Part shown: piece by piece, positions 1 to 9,096 of the stretch
Position numbering within the stretch: position 1 is the first letter of the stretch
How the letters are laid out: each line of letters opens with the position of its first letter
DNA from: a bacterium
Lineage (GTDB): Bacteria > Elusimicrobiota > Elusimicrobia > Elusimicrobiales > UBA9959
DNA: 55,263 bases
Reading direction: 5' to 3'
NCBI GenBank assembly: GCA_021786295.1
Contig: JAJYNO010000028.1
Span: 1 to 55,263 of the forward strand
Program-made: the position numbers and the translations under genes
The notes under the pieces: generated by a model
What the model was told of the DNA's origin: nothing
The model's database searches: none
Seen by the model: the letters and a program-made list of their open reading frames with translations, nothing else

Positions 1-3000
1 CTGGGGCCGAGGACGGAGTAAATACCGTCAGCATTTATGCCCTTGATGCCGGTGGTCTTAATCAGATTGACGACAACAGGAACGTAGCCGACGGTTATCA
101 ACAAGGCAAAGATGTTGAGACCAATTTCACAATTGACCGTTCTCCCGCGCTGAGTAATCTTTGGGTTACTACGACTAGTATTAACAACTGGTGGGGCGGG
201 GATATAGAATTTGATGTGATGGCGGACTCCCCGGATGTGAAGGTGGACATGTACGTGCAGGAGACCAGCCAGCCAGTGGTCACTGACGATTGGGTGACAG
301 AGATAGACGCCGAGGATAGTGTTGATTTTGAGCAGCATTACGATTATAGTCTCGAAGAATCCACGTGGAACGCGCTTGGGATGCAGCTCTATCGTACTAC
401 GGATACCAGCCACCAGGACCTTTTGCCGTATAAGGCGTACGCGGTCATGGACTGGTCCGGCAATGTGGTCGGCGATCCTCTGCCGCCACGTGAAGAGCCC
501 TATACTTTGGTGGTTAAGGTGACGGACCATGCGGGAAACACCACGGAGGATACCATCCCGTTCCTGGTCCTTCCGGACACCACGCCACCCACCATCCACT
601 GGGTGACAACGCGCCCCAGTTACTTGCCGATATCTAGCGGGTCGGTAGTAGGGGAAAACACGCCCGCCACCGCGCCCTGGTTCAACGTGGGCTACTCTAC
701 GTCGGAGCCAGTGCAGCTGCAATTCGATGACGACGGGACCGGCGTGACCGGGGTGGACGTTTATTCTCCAAACGACCCGAGCGGGAATCCCGTACTCAGT
801 ATGGACCTTTATAACGGGCAAAGTTTGTCCTTTAGCGACTTTACTCTGCCGGCCGACGCCACAGGCTACCTGATGTCGGCTGTGGACGGCGCCGGGAATA
901 CTACCAATATGTATTTCCATGTGGACCGGCAGTCTCCGGATATAGCGATAACTACTATAGCCGTTAACGGGGCATCCGGGGATTACTCGGTGACCTTGCA
1001 GGGAAAAGCCACGGACGCATTGTCCGGCATTGACGGCGCCCCTGCGATAAGCGGGGTTATGTCGGAGCCCCAATCCTTGCCTACAGACCTTGTGGGTGAT
1101 CCATCCCAGACATGGCCATTGGGCCCAAGCAGTGAGGACTTCAGTTTCCCGAATCTGCAGGGTGTTCCGGTTCCGGTTAACGGACAATATAATGGGACCA
1201 CTTACGGTGGATATCTAATATCAACGTTGGACCGCTCCGGCCTGAAACGGTACTACGATGTTACCATGCAGACGCTGGAGACCGGGATGTCGCTTGGTCC
1301 CAATCCTGACACGACCCTTAGCATCTCCCCGCAAAGACTGGACGAAGTGGACATGACGGTCGCGATGCCGGCGCTCGGCAGCGGATGCTCATGGAACACC
1401 AAGCCCTCCGGCATGAGCGTGCAAGAATTCGTGGAGCCGCGCTCTCCGTCCGCGGATGAAATATCTCTTGTGAATTCTTATTTGAGCTATTATTCCAGTA
1501 TTCACCTGGAGAACACGCAATTCTCCACCGAAACCGTCCAGTGGCCCTATGCCTTGCCGAAGATCAGTTCGGAGGGTTCTTCTAGCGTCACTCCGCATAT
1601 CTTCCTCCCTTCGCAGTTCTTCGAGTTCGTTCCGGTGTTCACCCCTAACACGACCGCCGGGAGCTACACCTGCTATGATGGTACTACGCAGACCTACACT
1701 GCTTACCAGGTCTCCACAGGCACGTATAATTACAATATTTCCGGTTCCGCTACTGTAGGCGTATTCGGATTTTCAGAGTTGGAGGAGCTCTCCGGCCTGG
1801 ACTGGGTCCCGCCAGGTCTGGACGTTAGTGTGACCGCCAAGGACCTGAAGCTGGACTTCATGGACGTCTCTGTGGGCGGGAACGTACAGATACTCGGCAG
1901 TCGGCAGTATCCGGATATGGCCGGTTATCACGTGGCAGGCAAGCATAGCTGGGATATCAAGGTTAACGCCACGTACTCCAGCCTGCAGCTGAACGTTTGT
2001 CTTAGCAGCTCCAACTACACGTATCTGCAGACTTCTGAGGCGGAACTCTACCATTACAACACGGCGTCGTCCGCCTGGGAAAAGATTACTACGGGGCATC
2101 CGGACGGCTGCCTTACCGGTGTTTCGCAGAGCGCCTCCCCGTTCGCGGTGATGGTGCCTGTTGACGACGAGAACCCGCCGCAGACTAGCGTCGCGTTGAG
2201 GCCGGCCGGCGCAAGCGCGTCCGGCGGGGCTTTTTATATCTCAACGCGCACCTACGTCAACTATTACGCCAGCGATTACTCCATACAGGGCGACATTTCC
2301 GGCGTGGCCACTATGTACAGCCTGATAGATATTACGCCTACAGAAGCGTGCCGCGATACCGCGTACGACCCCAACGCGCCGCTGGGCACCTGCGCCAACC
2401 CCATCTATAAAGGGCCGTTCACGCTTGGCGAGGGCGTGCACACGCTGTTCTACCTTAGTTCCGACAACGCCGGCAACTATGAAAATCCACATTCCACTAC
2501 TGTCTACGTGGACGGCACGCCGCCTTCGGTGGATCTGGCTGTGGGCTCCGCCACGGTGGCCGACGGGGGCAGTCTGGAGATAACTCCCGATGCGCCGGTT
2601 TCCATTTCCGCCGCTGACCCGGTATCCAACGGCGTGGCCAGCGGCGTCGGGAAGGTCAACGTCCTGGTGGACGTTGATCCTGCGGCTTGCCAGGCTTTGA
2701 ACCCGCCAGCCGCCTGCGCCAATGCGCAGTACACCGGGGCGTTTACTTTGTCCGTGGGCACGCACACGGTGTATTATGATGCTTTGGACAAAGTGGGCAA
2801 CGAAAGCGCGGTGCGCACCGCTTACTTTACCGTGTCTTCCGCGCAGCCTGCGCTTCCCATATCGCCGTCCTCGGGGCCGATAGGCGTGCCGTTCACCATA
2901 ACCGGTTCCGGTTTCGGCAGCTACGTGTCCGGCGTGACCACGGTGCTGATGGGCGGCACCACTTGTCCTCTAACCCTGTGGAGCACCGCCACCATAAAAG

Positions 3001-5552
3001 GCACGGTGCCCGGCACGCTTGCCGCGGGCGCGCAGTCCGTGTCGGTGATGAACGGGACCAGCACCATAGCGGAAGTGTCGCCCTTCACCGTGACCGAGCC
3101 GGTCCTCTATGGCCTTACACCGTCGTCGGGTCCTATTGGAATGCCGTTCACCATCACGGGGGGTAACTTCGGCAACTACGCAGCCGGCTACACCGGCGTG
3201 CTGATAGACGGCGCCACCTGCCCTCTTACCCTCTGGAGCGACACCAGGATACAAGGCACGGTGCCGGGCAGTCTTGCGCCCGGCGACTACCAGCTGGTCG
3301 TAGGCCGTGCCATAAACGGCGGCGAGGTTGGCACCCAGCCGGTGGCTTTCAGTGTGGTTCCCATGAGCGCCTACTGGCTGGCCCCTTCCTCTGGTCCTAT
3401 AGGTATGCCGTTCACTATAACTGGCGCCAACTTCGGCAACTATTCCGCGGCCTATACGCACGTGCTGGTGGGCGACACTACAGCGCCCCTTACGCTATGG
3501 ACTGACAGCAAGATCCAGGGCACTGTCCCTGGCGGCCTGGCCTCGGGTGATTACCCGGTCGTGGTCGAACGCCGCACGGCCGACGGCGGCCTTGAGCGCA
3601 CCTCCAGCATGACGTTCACGGTGGTGGACGTGGACGTGGCGGGGATAACGCCGTCCTCGGGCCCGATAGGTATGCCGTTCACCATAACCGGCGACAACTT
3701 CGGCAATTACGCGGCCGGCTACACCAAGGTGTTGATGGGCGGCGCCACGTGCCCGCTTACCCTGTGGAGCGACACCAAGATCCAGGGCACCGCGCCCGGC
3801 GCCCTGTCCCCCGGTGACTACCAGCTGAAGGTGGTCCGCGAGCTGAACGGCGGCGAGATAGAATCCTCCACGTTCCCGTTCACGATAACGCAGCCTGTGG
3901 CTTACGCGATAACGCCGACAACCGGCCCCATAGGCGAGCCGTTCACCATAACTGGCGAAAGCTTCGGCAATTACTCGGCGGCTTATACTGGCGTGCTGAT
4001 AAACGGCTCCACCGTGCCGCTAACGCTGTGGAGCGACACCAGGATACAAGGCACCATCCCCGGCGGTCTTGCGCCCGGCCAGTACCCGGTAATGGTGGGC
4101 CGGCTGACCTCGGATGGCGGTATGACGGCGAGCAACGCGCTTAGCTTTGACGTGGAGGGGGTAAGCGTCGCCAGCATGACGCCTGTGGACGGGCCGATAG
4201 GGATGCCGTTCACCATCTATGGCGGGAACTTCGGCAGCTACTCGGCTGGCAACACCAGGGTGCTGCTGGGCGGCGCCACGTGCCCGATAACGTTGTGGAG
4301 CGACACGAAGATCCAGGGCACGGTGCCTGGCAGCCTGGTCGCCGGCGACTATCCTGTGATAGTTGCCAGGCAGCTCAACGGCGGCGAGGTGGAGTCGTCC
4401 ACGCTTACGTTCAGCGTTACCGAGCCGGTAGTCTACAGCATGACGCCGTCTTCGGGGCCCATCGGCCTGCCGTTCACCATAGCGGGCGACAACTTCGGCA
4501 ATTACGTGGCCAACTATACGAGGGTGCTGATAGGCGGTGCGGCCGCGCCGCTTACCTTGTGGAGCACCACCACCATAAAGGGCAGCATCCCGGGCAGCCT
4601 TAAGCCCGGCGACTACCAGGTCTATGTCGAGCGCGCCCTGAACGGCGGCGTGGTGGACACGTCCACGTTCACGTACACGGTAGGTCTGCCTTACCTGGAT
4701 ACTGTGAGCCCGGACACGGCGGCGGTGCTGGCGCCGTTCACGCTGACGGGATACAACTTCGGGAATTACTCGGCCAATTACACCACGGTGCTGATAGGCG
4801 GCGCCACGTGCCCGCTTACTTTGTGGACGGACACGAAGATCCAGGGCAAGCTGCCAGCGGTGGGTGCGGGCACATACCCGGTGCAGGTGCAGCGCGCGCT
4901 TAACGGCGGCCTGGCCGAAAGCGCCACGTCGTACATAGCCGTGGAAGAGCCGGCCATTTCCAGCATGACGCCGGTAAGCGGGGCCGTGGGTACGGTGTTC
5001 AATCTGTACGGCAGCGGCTTCGGTCCGTATGATTCCAGCATCGCGCACGTCACAATAGGCGGCGTGGGCTGCGCGTTAAGCCTGTGGAGCGACACGCGGA
5101 TAACTGGCACTGTTCCCGCCGAGCTGCGCTACGGCACGTACACGGTAGTGGCGTCGCGGGGCCAGTTCCTGTCGAACAGCGAGGATTACACGGTGCCTGG
5201 CGGCGGCTATGGCGTGAGCATGGTAAGCGCCGGCCGCAGCGTCCCGTCCGCGCTGGCGTTCCAGCTGGGCGACGTGTACGTCTATCCTGACCCTGCCAAG
5301 GGCGGCGTCGAGCCCGTGTTCCATGTGGAAGTGGGCCAGGCCGACAGCGTGAAGATAACGGTTTATAACGTGGCGGGAGGCGTAGTGCACGAGCAGACGC
5401 TTACGGGGGCGCCGCAATGGGTGCGGGGTGTATACGCCTACGAGTCCCCCTGGACCGGGCATATCGCGAGCGGCGTGTACTACTACACGATAGAGGCCGA
5501 GCGCGGCGGGTCCAAATTGCGGGCGAGCGGCCGGTTCGCGGTGGTGAGGTGA
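1..5552 (+). CDS. Giant secreted TIG/IPT-repeat surface protein (5' end outside window)
   Basis: The reading frame is already open at base 3 and has no stop before the ATG at 216, so this is the C-terminal part (about 1850 residues) of a larger protein. The first half has Ig-like and OmpL47-type segments, seen in phrases such as VTDHAGNTT and YYDALDKVGNES. Nine TIG/IPT domains follow (about 2860-5204), each beginning near P-S-S-G-P-I-G-x-P-F-T-I-T-G. The last 90 residues contain VYPDP, KITVYN and ASGVYYYTIEAE, resembling FlgD-like or type IX secretion C-terminal sorting domains. The likely role is a cell-surface or secreted adhesin, or a carbohydrate- or matrix-binding protein; no catalytic domain is visible in this part. 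A PorV-like gene follows 53 bases downstream, which fits export by a type IX-like route. Function is inferred from domains only. Confidence 0.85.
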   Translation, partial: GAEDGVNTVSIYALDAGGLNQIDDNRNVADGYQQGKDVETNFTIDRSPALSNLWVTTTSINNWWGGDIEFDVMADSPDVKVDMYVQETSQPVVTDDWVTEIDAEDSVDFEQHYDYSLEESTWNALGMQLYRTTDTSHQDLLPYKAYAVMDWSGNVVGDPLPPREEPYTLVVKVTDHAGNTTEDTIPFLVLPDTTPPTIHWVTTRPSYLPISSGSVVGENTPATAPWFNVGYSTSEPVQLQFDDDGTGVTGVDVYSPNDPSGNPVLSMDLYNGQSLSFSDFTLPADATGYLMSAVDGAGNTTNMYFHVDRQSPDIAITTIAVNGASGDYSVTLQGKATDALSGIDGAPAISGVMSEPQSLPTDLVGDPSQTWPLGPSSEDFSFPNLQGVPVPVNGQYNGTTYGGYLISTLDRSGLKRYYDVTMQTLETGMSLGPNPDTTLSISPQRLDEVDMTVAMPALGSGCSWNTKPSGMSVQEFVEPRSPSADEISLVNSYLSYYSSIHLENTQFSTETVQWPYALPKISSEGSSSVTPHIFLPSQFFEFVPVFTPNTTAGSYTCYDGTTQTYTAYQVSTGTYNYNISGSATVGVFGFSELEELSGLDWVPPGLDVSVTAKDLKLDFMDVSVGGNVQILGSRQYPDMAGYHVAGKHSWDIKVNATYSSLQLNVCLSSSNYTYLQTSEAELYHYNTASSAWEKITTGHPDGCLTGVSQSASPFAVMVPVDDENPPQTSVALRPAGASASGGAFYISTRTYVNYYASDYSIQGDISGVATMYSLIDITPTEACRDTAYDPNAPLGTCANPIYKGPFTLGEGVHTLFYLSSDNAGNYENPHSTTVYVDGTPPSVDLAVGSATVADGGSLEITPDAPVSISAADPVSNGVASGVGKVNVLVDVDPAACQALNPPAACANAQYTGAFTLSVGTHTVYYDALDKVGNESAVRTAYFTVSSAQPALPISPSSGPIGVPFTITGSGFGSYVSGVTTVLMGGTTCPLTLWSTATIKGTVPGTLAAGAQSVSVMNGTSTIAEVSPFTVTEPVLYGLTPSSGPIGMPFTITGGNFGNYAAGYTGVLIDGATCPLTLWSDTRIQGTVPGSLAPGDYQLVVGRAINGGEVGTQPVAFSVVPMSAYWLAPSSGPIGMPFTITGANFGNYSAAYTHVLVGDTTAPLTLWTDSKIQGTVPGGLASGDYPVVVERRTADGGLERTSSMTFTVVDVDVAGITPSSGPIGMPFTITGDNFGNYAAGYTKVLMGGATCPLTLWSDTKIQGTAPGALSPGDYQLKVVRELNGGEIESSTFPFTITQPVAYAITPTTGPIGEPFTITGESFGNYSAAYTGVLINGSTVPLTLWSDTRIQGTIPGGLAPGQYPVMVGRLTSDGGMTASNALSFDVEGVSVASMTPVDGPIGMPFTIYGGNFGSYSAGNTRVLLGGATCPITLWSDTKIQGTVPGSLVAGDYPVIVARQLNGGEVESSTLTFSVTEPVVYSMTPSSGPIGLPFTIAGDNFGNYVANYTRVLIGGAAAPLTLWSTTTIKGSIPGSLKPGDYQVYVERALNGGVVDTSTFTYTVGLPYLDTVSPDTAAVLAPFTLTGYNFGNYSANYTTVLIGGATCPLTLWTDTKIQGKLPAVGAGTYPVQVQRALNGGLAESATSYIAVEEPAISSMTPVSGAVGTVFNLYGSGFGPYDSSIAHVTIGGVGCALSLWSDTRITGTVPAELRYGTYTVVASRGQFLSNSEDYTVPGGGYGVSMVSAGRSVPSALAFQLGDVYVYPDPAKGGVEPVFHVEVGQADSVKITVYNVAGGVVHEQTLTGAPQWVRGVYAYESPWTGHIASGVYYYTIEAERGGSKLRASGRFAVVR
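2860..5204 (+). repeat. Nine tandem TIG/IPT coding repeats, 254-267 bp period
   Basis: Repeat starts are near 2860, 3114, 3378, 3645, 3909, 4176, 4437, 4704 and 4966. Each unit carries a G-P-I-G-x-P-F-T-I start, a central FGNY/FGSY and a later PLTLW(S/T)D(T)xIQG block. The first seven are very similar; the last two have diverged (AAVLAPFTL, GAVGTVFNL). Most spacings are multiples of three near 264 bp, as expected for in-frame domain duplication. Confidence 0.85.
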
Positions 5553-5576
5553 GGGCCGTCTGATGCGCATAGCGCC

Positions 5577-5600
5577 TGATACGGCACGGCCATAGGCCAG
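5577..5600 (+). repeat. Dispersed 24-bp repeat, copy 1
   Basis: This 24-base intergenic stretch, ending in ggcacggccataggccag, recurs at 52549-52572 with a single difference (a versus g at the fifth base). Here it lies between the TIG protein and the PorV-like gene and ends just before the latter's start region. It lies in no gene in either location. Function unknown. Confidence 0.55.
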
Positions 5601-5605
5601 GAAAT

Positions 5606-6496
5606 ATGAAAAATACCATACTTCTATTTTCCGCGCTTCTGCTGATGCCGGCGATGGGCAAGTGCGCTACAACCGGCGCCGAGTTCCTGGAGATAGGCAC
5701 GGACGCGCGGCTGGGCGCGATGGGCTCGGCGGGCGCAGCCGCCGCCGGGGGGATAAACGCGCTGGCTTATAACCCGGCTGGTTTAACGGCCGTGAACAGC
5801 GCGGAGCTGCTGTTTAGCCACAGCAACTGGCTGATGGGCTCGCGGCACGATTATATAGGAATAGGGTTGCCCGCGCTGAAAGGCGGCCTTGGCATAGGCG
5901 TGACGCGGTTAAGCAACGGGAGCATGGAAGGGCGCGGCGCGGACGGCAGCCTGACCGGTGGGTATAGCGCCTACGACCAGGCTGTAAGCGTGGGCTATGG
6001 TTACGGCGGATTTGGAATGGCCGTAAAATACATCCAGAGCAGCATAGCCGGCAGTCATGCGCAGGCCTTGGCTGTGGACCTGGGGGGGCGCGGGAAGCTT
6101 AAGGCGCTGCCGGTCACGCTGGGCCTGGGCGTACGCAACCTGGGCAGCGGGATAAAGTACCTGAGCCAGCGCGACAACCTGCCGTTGAGCGTGGCTGCGG
6201 GCGCCAGCGCGGATATTGTGGCCGGGATAGGCTTGTCGGTAGAGGTAGAGCGCATGGTGTACGACAAGCGGACGGTTATCTCGGCCGGCACGGAGTACGC
6301 GGTGATGCGCGGGGATGATCTGGGTTTCGCGCTGAGGGGCGGCTACGGCCTGGCGGGGAGCGTAGGGCAGAGCAGCGGCGCCGGGTTCAGCTTCGGCGGG
6401 GGGCTGCGGGCGCTCGGGGCGCGGCTTGATTACGCGGTAACGCCGCAGACTGGGCTTGGCAGCGTGCAGCGCATAACGCTGGAGAAGAGGTTCTAG
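5606..6496 (+). CDS. PorV/UPF0164-like outer-membrane protein
   Basis: A 296-residue protein with a signal peptide (MKNTILLFSALLLMPAMGKCA) followed by the hallmark of the PorV/PorQ (FadL-like) family: EFLEIGTDARLGAMGSA and NALAYNPAGLTAV. The rest is alternating glycine-rich amphipathic strands and the protein ends in Phe (LEKRF), as outer-membrane barrels usually do. In Bacteroidota PorV is the outer-membrane shuttle protein of type IX secretion; UPF0164 relatives also occur in lineages where that role is unproven. It starts 53 bases after the TIG-repeat protein and is probably co-transcribed, so it may help present that protein. The start is chosen at the ATG preceded by AGGAAAT and the signal peptide. 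A bidirectional terminator follows. Confidence 0.8.
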   Translation: MKNTILLFSALLLMPAMGKCATTGAEFLEIGTDARLGAMGSAGAAAAGGINALAYNPAGLTAVNSAELLFSHSNWLMGSRHDYIGIGLPALKGGLGIGVTRLSNGSMEGRGADGSLTGGYSAYDQAVSVGYGYGGFGMAVKYIQSSIAGSHAQALAVDLGGRGKLKALPVTLGLGVRNLGSGIKYLSQRDNLPLSVAAGASADIVAGIGLSVEVERMVYDKRTVISAGTEYAVMRGDDLGFALRGGYGLAGSVGQSSGAGFSFGGGLRALGARLDYAVTPQTGLGSVQRITLEKRF

Positions 6497-6558
6497 AGCA
6501 AGTCGGAACCGCGGCTTTTCAGGTTGCGCGCAGATATCCGTCTGCCGCTCGCAAAGAA

Positions 6559-6594
6559 GACCGCCGGGCTTGGAACCCGGCGGTCTCCTTTTTG
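6559..6594. terminator. Bidirectional intrinsic terminator between PorV-like gene and glnA
   Basis: Perfect 10-bp stem (GACCGCCGGG at 6559-6568 with CCCGGCGGTC at 6576-6585) followed by TCCTTTTTG on the plus strand. On the minus strand it is followed by TTCTTTGC. It lies between two convergent genes. Confidence 0.85.
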
Positions 6595-6608
6595 CCCGGA
6601 GCCCGGGC

Positions 6609-8060
6609 TCAGAACTTGTGCCAGAGCATCTGCGTGGTGACGTCGTGGTGGAACAGCACCTCCGACGACTTCACTATCGTGCCCAGTTCCTTGGGGCTGC
6701 GGTCGGCGGCGGCCTGCTTGTGGTAGGCGTATTTCTCATGCGGGCCCTCGCCCAGCGTCCTCTTCATGAACTCGCTGGCGCGGAAGACTCGGAGCGCGTC
6801 GAGGATGTTGCCGGGCAGGTACCGCACGCGGTCGCGCTTGGTCTCGTCCTTCGTCAGCGGCTCGCCGTAGAGGGCCGCGCTTATCAGCGCGAACAGCGCC
6901 AGGTACGGGTTCGCGTCCGGGCCGACCGAGCGTATCTCCAGGCGCGCGGAACGCTCGTTGCCGGCCGGGATGCGGACCATCGCTCCGCGGTCCACCGAGG
7001 AGACCTTTATCTGGTTCGGCGCCTCGAAATGCGGGTCCAGCCGGCGGTAGGCGTTGACGCTGGAGTTGAGCACCAGCGAAAGCTCCTGCGCGTGGTTGAG
7101 TATCCGTGAGACCGCGCCCCAGGCCTCCTTCGACAGGCCGTCCTCGCCCTTCGCGTCGTGGAAGACGTTCCTGCCGTTCTTCGCGAACGAGAGGTTCAGG
7201 TGCATGCCGCTGCCGTTCACCCCGGAAACCGGCTTGGGCAGGAACGTGGCGGTCATGCCCATGTTGGCGGCGACCTGGCGGCAGACCAGCCGGTAGAGCT
7301 GGATCAGGTCGCAGGCGCGCACCGCGTGCGCGAAGGAGAAGTTCAGTTCGAACTGCGACGGAGCCACCTCGGGGTGGTCCTTCTCGTTGCGGAAGCCCAT
7401 CGCGCGCTGCGCCTCCGCGGCCGTGTCTATAAACTTCTTCAGCGGGTCCAGCGGCAGCGAGTGGTAGTAGCCGCCGGTGGAGATCAGCTCGAAGCCGTTG
7501 ACCTCGTTGTAGCTCTGCTCGGCGTTGACGCCTTTCACCAGGAAACCCTCCACCTCGGCCGCCACGTTGGCGGTGAGGCCCTTCGTTCTCTTTATCTCCT
7601 TCGCCAGCTCCGCCAGCCGCGCGCGGAAGTCCGCGTCGTAGAGGCTGCGGTCGCGGTTGAGCACGGTGGCGAACATGATGACCTTGCCGGGGCCGAACAC
7701 GTCGGACGGCAGCCAGACTATGCTGCCCCAGTCCATGCCCAGGCGCAGGTCGGATTCTTTCTGCGCGGAGAAGCCGCGTATCGAGGAGCCGTCGAAGGTC
7801 AGGTTGTCGTTGGCCGCCAGAAAGAACTGCTTGTCGTAGTCCAGCATGTGGAAGCGGCCCTCTATGTCCGTGAAGCAGACCGTCACCGCCTTCAGGCGTT
7901 TTTCCCTGCGCAGGTAGTCGCAGTACTTCTTCTCCAGTTCGGCCTGTGTCAGCTTCACGGCCGCCTCCGCCGCCTCTAGGTTGAGAGCCTCCAGTCCGTC
8001 GTAGGGTATTTCGAGGAAGTTCTTGAGGGGCGCGGCTTCCGTGTTGTTGGTTTTTGTCAT
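6609..8060 (-). CDS. glnA: Glutamine synthetase
   Basis: A 483-residue class I-type glutamine synthetase that makes glutamine from glutamate, ammonia and ATP in the cytoplasm. Visible signatures are the beta-grasp segment with FTDIEGRFHMLDYD, the TFDGSSIRGF motif, GSGMHLNLS at the ATP site, NAYRRLDPHFEAPNQIKVSS and IPAGNERSARLEIRSVGPDANPYL in the catalytic region. The usual adenylylation motif NLYDLP is not present; the equivalent region reads RVRYLPGNI, so GlnE-type control is doubtful. The start is the ATG at 8060, preceded by AGAGGAAAAT; an upstream in-frame start would add a hydrophobic AT-coded extension and is rejected. The upstream region 8061-8140 is markedly AT-rich. Transcribed alone and convergent to the PorV-like gene. 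Confidence 0.93.
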   Translation of the reverse strand: MTKTNNTEAAPLKNFLEIPYDGLEALNLEAAEAAVKLTQAELEKKYCDYLRREKRLKAVTVCFTDIEGRFHMLDYDKQFFLAANDNLTFDGSSIRGFSAQKESDLRLGMDWGSIVWLPSDVFGPGKVIMFATVLNRDRSLYDADFRARLAELAKEIKRTKGLTANVAAEVEGFLVKGVNAEQSYNEVNGFELISTGGYYHSLPLDPLKKFIDTAAEAQRAMGFRNEKDHPEVAPSQFELNFSFAHAVRACDLIQLYRLVCRQVAANMGMTATFLPKPVSGVNGSGMHLNLSFAKNGRNVFHDAKGEDGLSKEAWGAVSRILNHAQELSLVLNSSVNAYRRLDPHFEAPNQIKVSSVDRGAMVRIPAGNERSARLEIRSVGPDANPYLALFALISAALYGEPLTKDETKRDRVRYLPGNILDALRVFRASEFMKRTLGEGPHEKYAYHKQAAADRSPKELGTIVKSSEVLFHHDVTTQMLWHKF

Positions 8061-8216
8061 ATTTTCCTCTTTATTTATGATAAATATCAAAAAACTTAAT
8101 TTAAATATAGCAGAAAATATTTTAAATATCAATACCTGTTAAGTTGCCTGGCGGCCGAGGGGCGCTCCGGCGCGCGGCCCTCCCTGCTGCCGCGGGCGGG
8201 AAGGCCGGCAAAGCTG

Positions 8217-8222
8217 TATAAT
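8217..8222 (+). promoter_or_regulatory. -10 box TATAAT for yjbQ
   Basis: Perfect TATAAT 20 bases before the ATG at 8243, with a strong AGGAGGGGG ribosome site in the short leader. An example of a conventional leadered start in this genome. Confidence 0.55.
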
Positions 8223-8242
8223 ATGGCGCATAGGAGGGGGAG

Positions 8243-8641
8243 ATGATACACAAGTTCAAGGTGAACACTTCCGGACAGTGCGAGATGAAGGATATCACGC
8301 GCGAGGTACAGGAGATCGCGCGCGAGAACGGCCTGGAGAGCGGCGTCTGCCACGTCTTCGTGCCTCACACCACCTGCGCGCTGGCCGTCAACGAGAACGC
8401 CGACCCTGACGTCAGGGTCGACATAATAGGCAGGCTCCGCGAGCTGATCCCGGACGGGCCCGGCTACAAGCATTCCGAGGGGAACTCGCCCGCGCACATA
8501 AAGTCGGTGCTGGCGGGGTCCTCGCTGACGGTTTTCGTGGAGGAAGGCGCGCTGGCGCTCGGCGCCTGGCAGGCGCTCTACCTGTGCGAGTACGACGGCC
8601 CGCGGAGCAGAGAGGTCTGGGTGAAGCTGCTGAAGGGCTAG
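8243..8641 (+). CDS. yjbQ: YjbQ/UPF0047 family protein (secondary thiamine-phosphate synthase type)
   Basis: A 132-residue single-domain protein of the YjbQ/UPF0047 family. Characteristic features are GVCHVFVPHTTCALAVNENADPDVR and the C-terminal LCEYDGPRSREVWVK. The E. coli homologue has weak thiamine-phosphate synthase activity; the true cellular role is not settled. Length matches the family (about 130-140). The start follows an ideal AGGAGGGGG ribosome site and a TATAAT box. It is convergent with the DoxX gene, the two stops overlapping by four bases. Confidence 0.85.
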   Translation: MIHKFKVNTSGQCEMKDITREVQEIARENGLESGVCHVFVPHTTCALAVNENADPDVRVDIIGRLRELIPDGPGYKHSEGNSPAHIKSVLAGSSLTVFVEEGALALGAWQALYLCEYDGPRSREVWVKLLKG

Positions 8642-9072
8642 AACCTGCCTTTGAACAGTTTCTGGTCCAGGCCGAACCGCCCGGAGCCGAGCAGCATCAG
8701 GCCCAGGAAGAAGAACATGTCCTCTATGGCGTGGGAGGCGGCGGCCAGCCCCTGGTGCAGGGTCAGGTGCATCGTCGTGGCCACGAAGAGGTTGAAGGCC
8801 AGGAAGGCCGCGGCCGGCCGCGTCAGCAGGCCCAGCGCCACGAACAGCCCCCCGAAGCATTCGGCGGCGGCGGACATGAAGCCCCAGAAGGCCGGGGCGA
8901 AGTGTATCCCCAGGTTCCCCATCGCCCCGCCCAGCCTGGCCCACAGCGCGGGCCCGGCTATTATCTTCGGCAGGCCGTGGATGTAGAAGAAACACAGTCC
9001 TATGCCGGCGCGGGCCGCCAGCAGGCCGTAGTCCTTCCCCTCTCCGTCCAGGAATTTCAGAAGTTTCTCCAT
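8638..9072 (-). CDS. DoxX family integral membrane protein
   Basis: A 144-residue membrane protein with four hydrophobic segments and DoxX-family features: LLAARAGIGLCFFYIHGLPK near the N-terminus, then ECFGGLFVALGLLTRPAA and a late ALNLFVATTMHLT-like helix. DoxX proteins are four-helix inner-membrane proteins linked to redox or thiosulfate metabolism; specific substrate unknown. Strong ribosome site AAGGAGG eight bases before the ATG. The next gene upstream on the same strand is the Gsk-type kinase, whose stop lies 24 bases away, so the two may share a transcript. Confidence 0.82.
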   Translation of the reverse strand: MEKLLKFLDGEGKDYGLLAARAGIGLCFFYIHGLPKIIAGPALWARLGGAMGNLGIHFAPAFWGFMSAAAECFGGLFVALGLLTRPAAAFLAFNLFVATTMHLTLHQGLAAASHAIEDMFFFLGLMLLGSGRFGLDQKLFKGRF

Positions 9073-9096
9073 AATGCGACCTCCTTTTAACCTGAC

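Noticed and set aside
2860-5204. 264-bp DNA repeats considered as mobile or phage elements
   Set aside because: They are in-frame TIG domains within one protein, with no transposase or ends.
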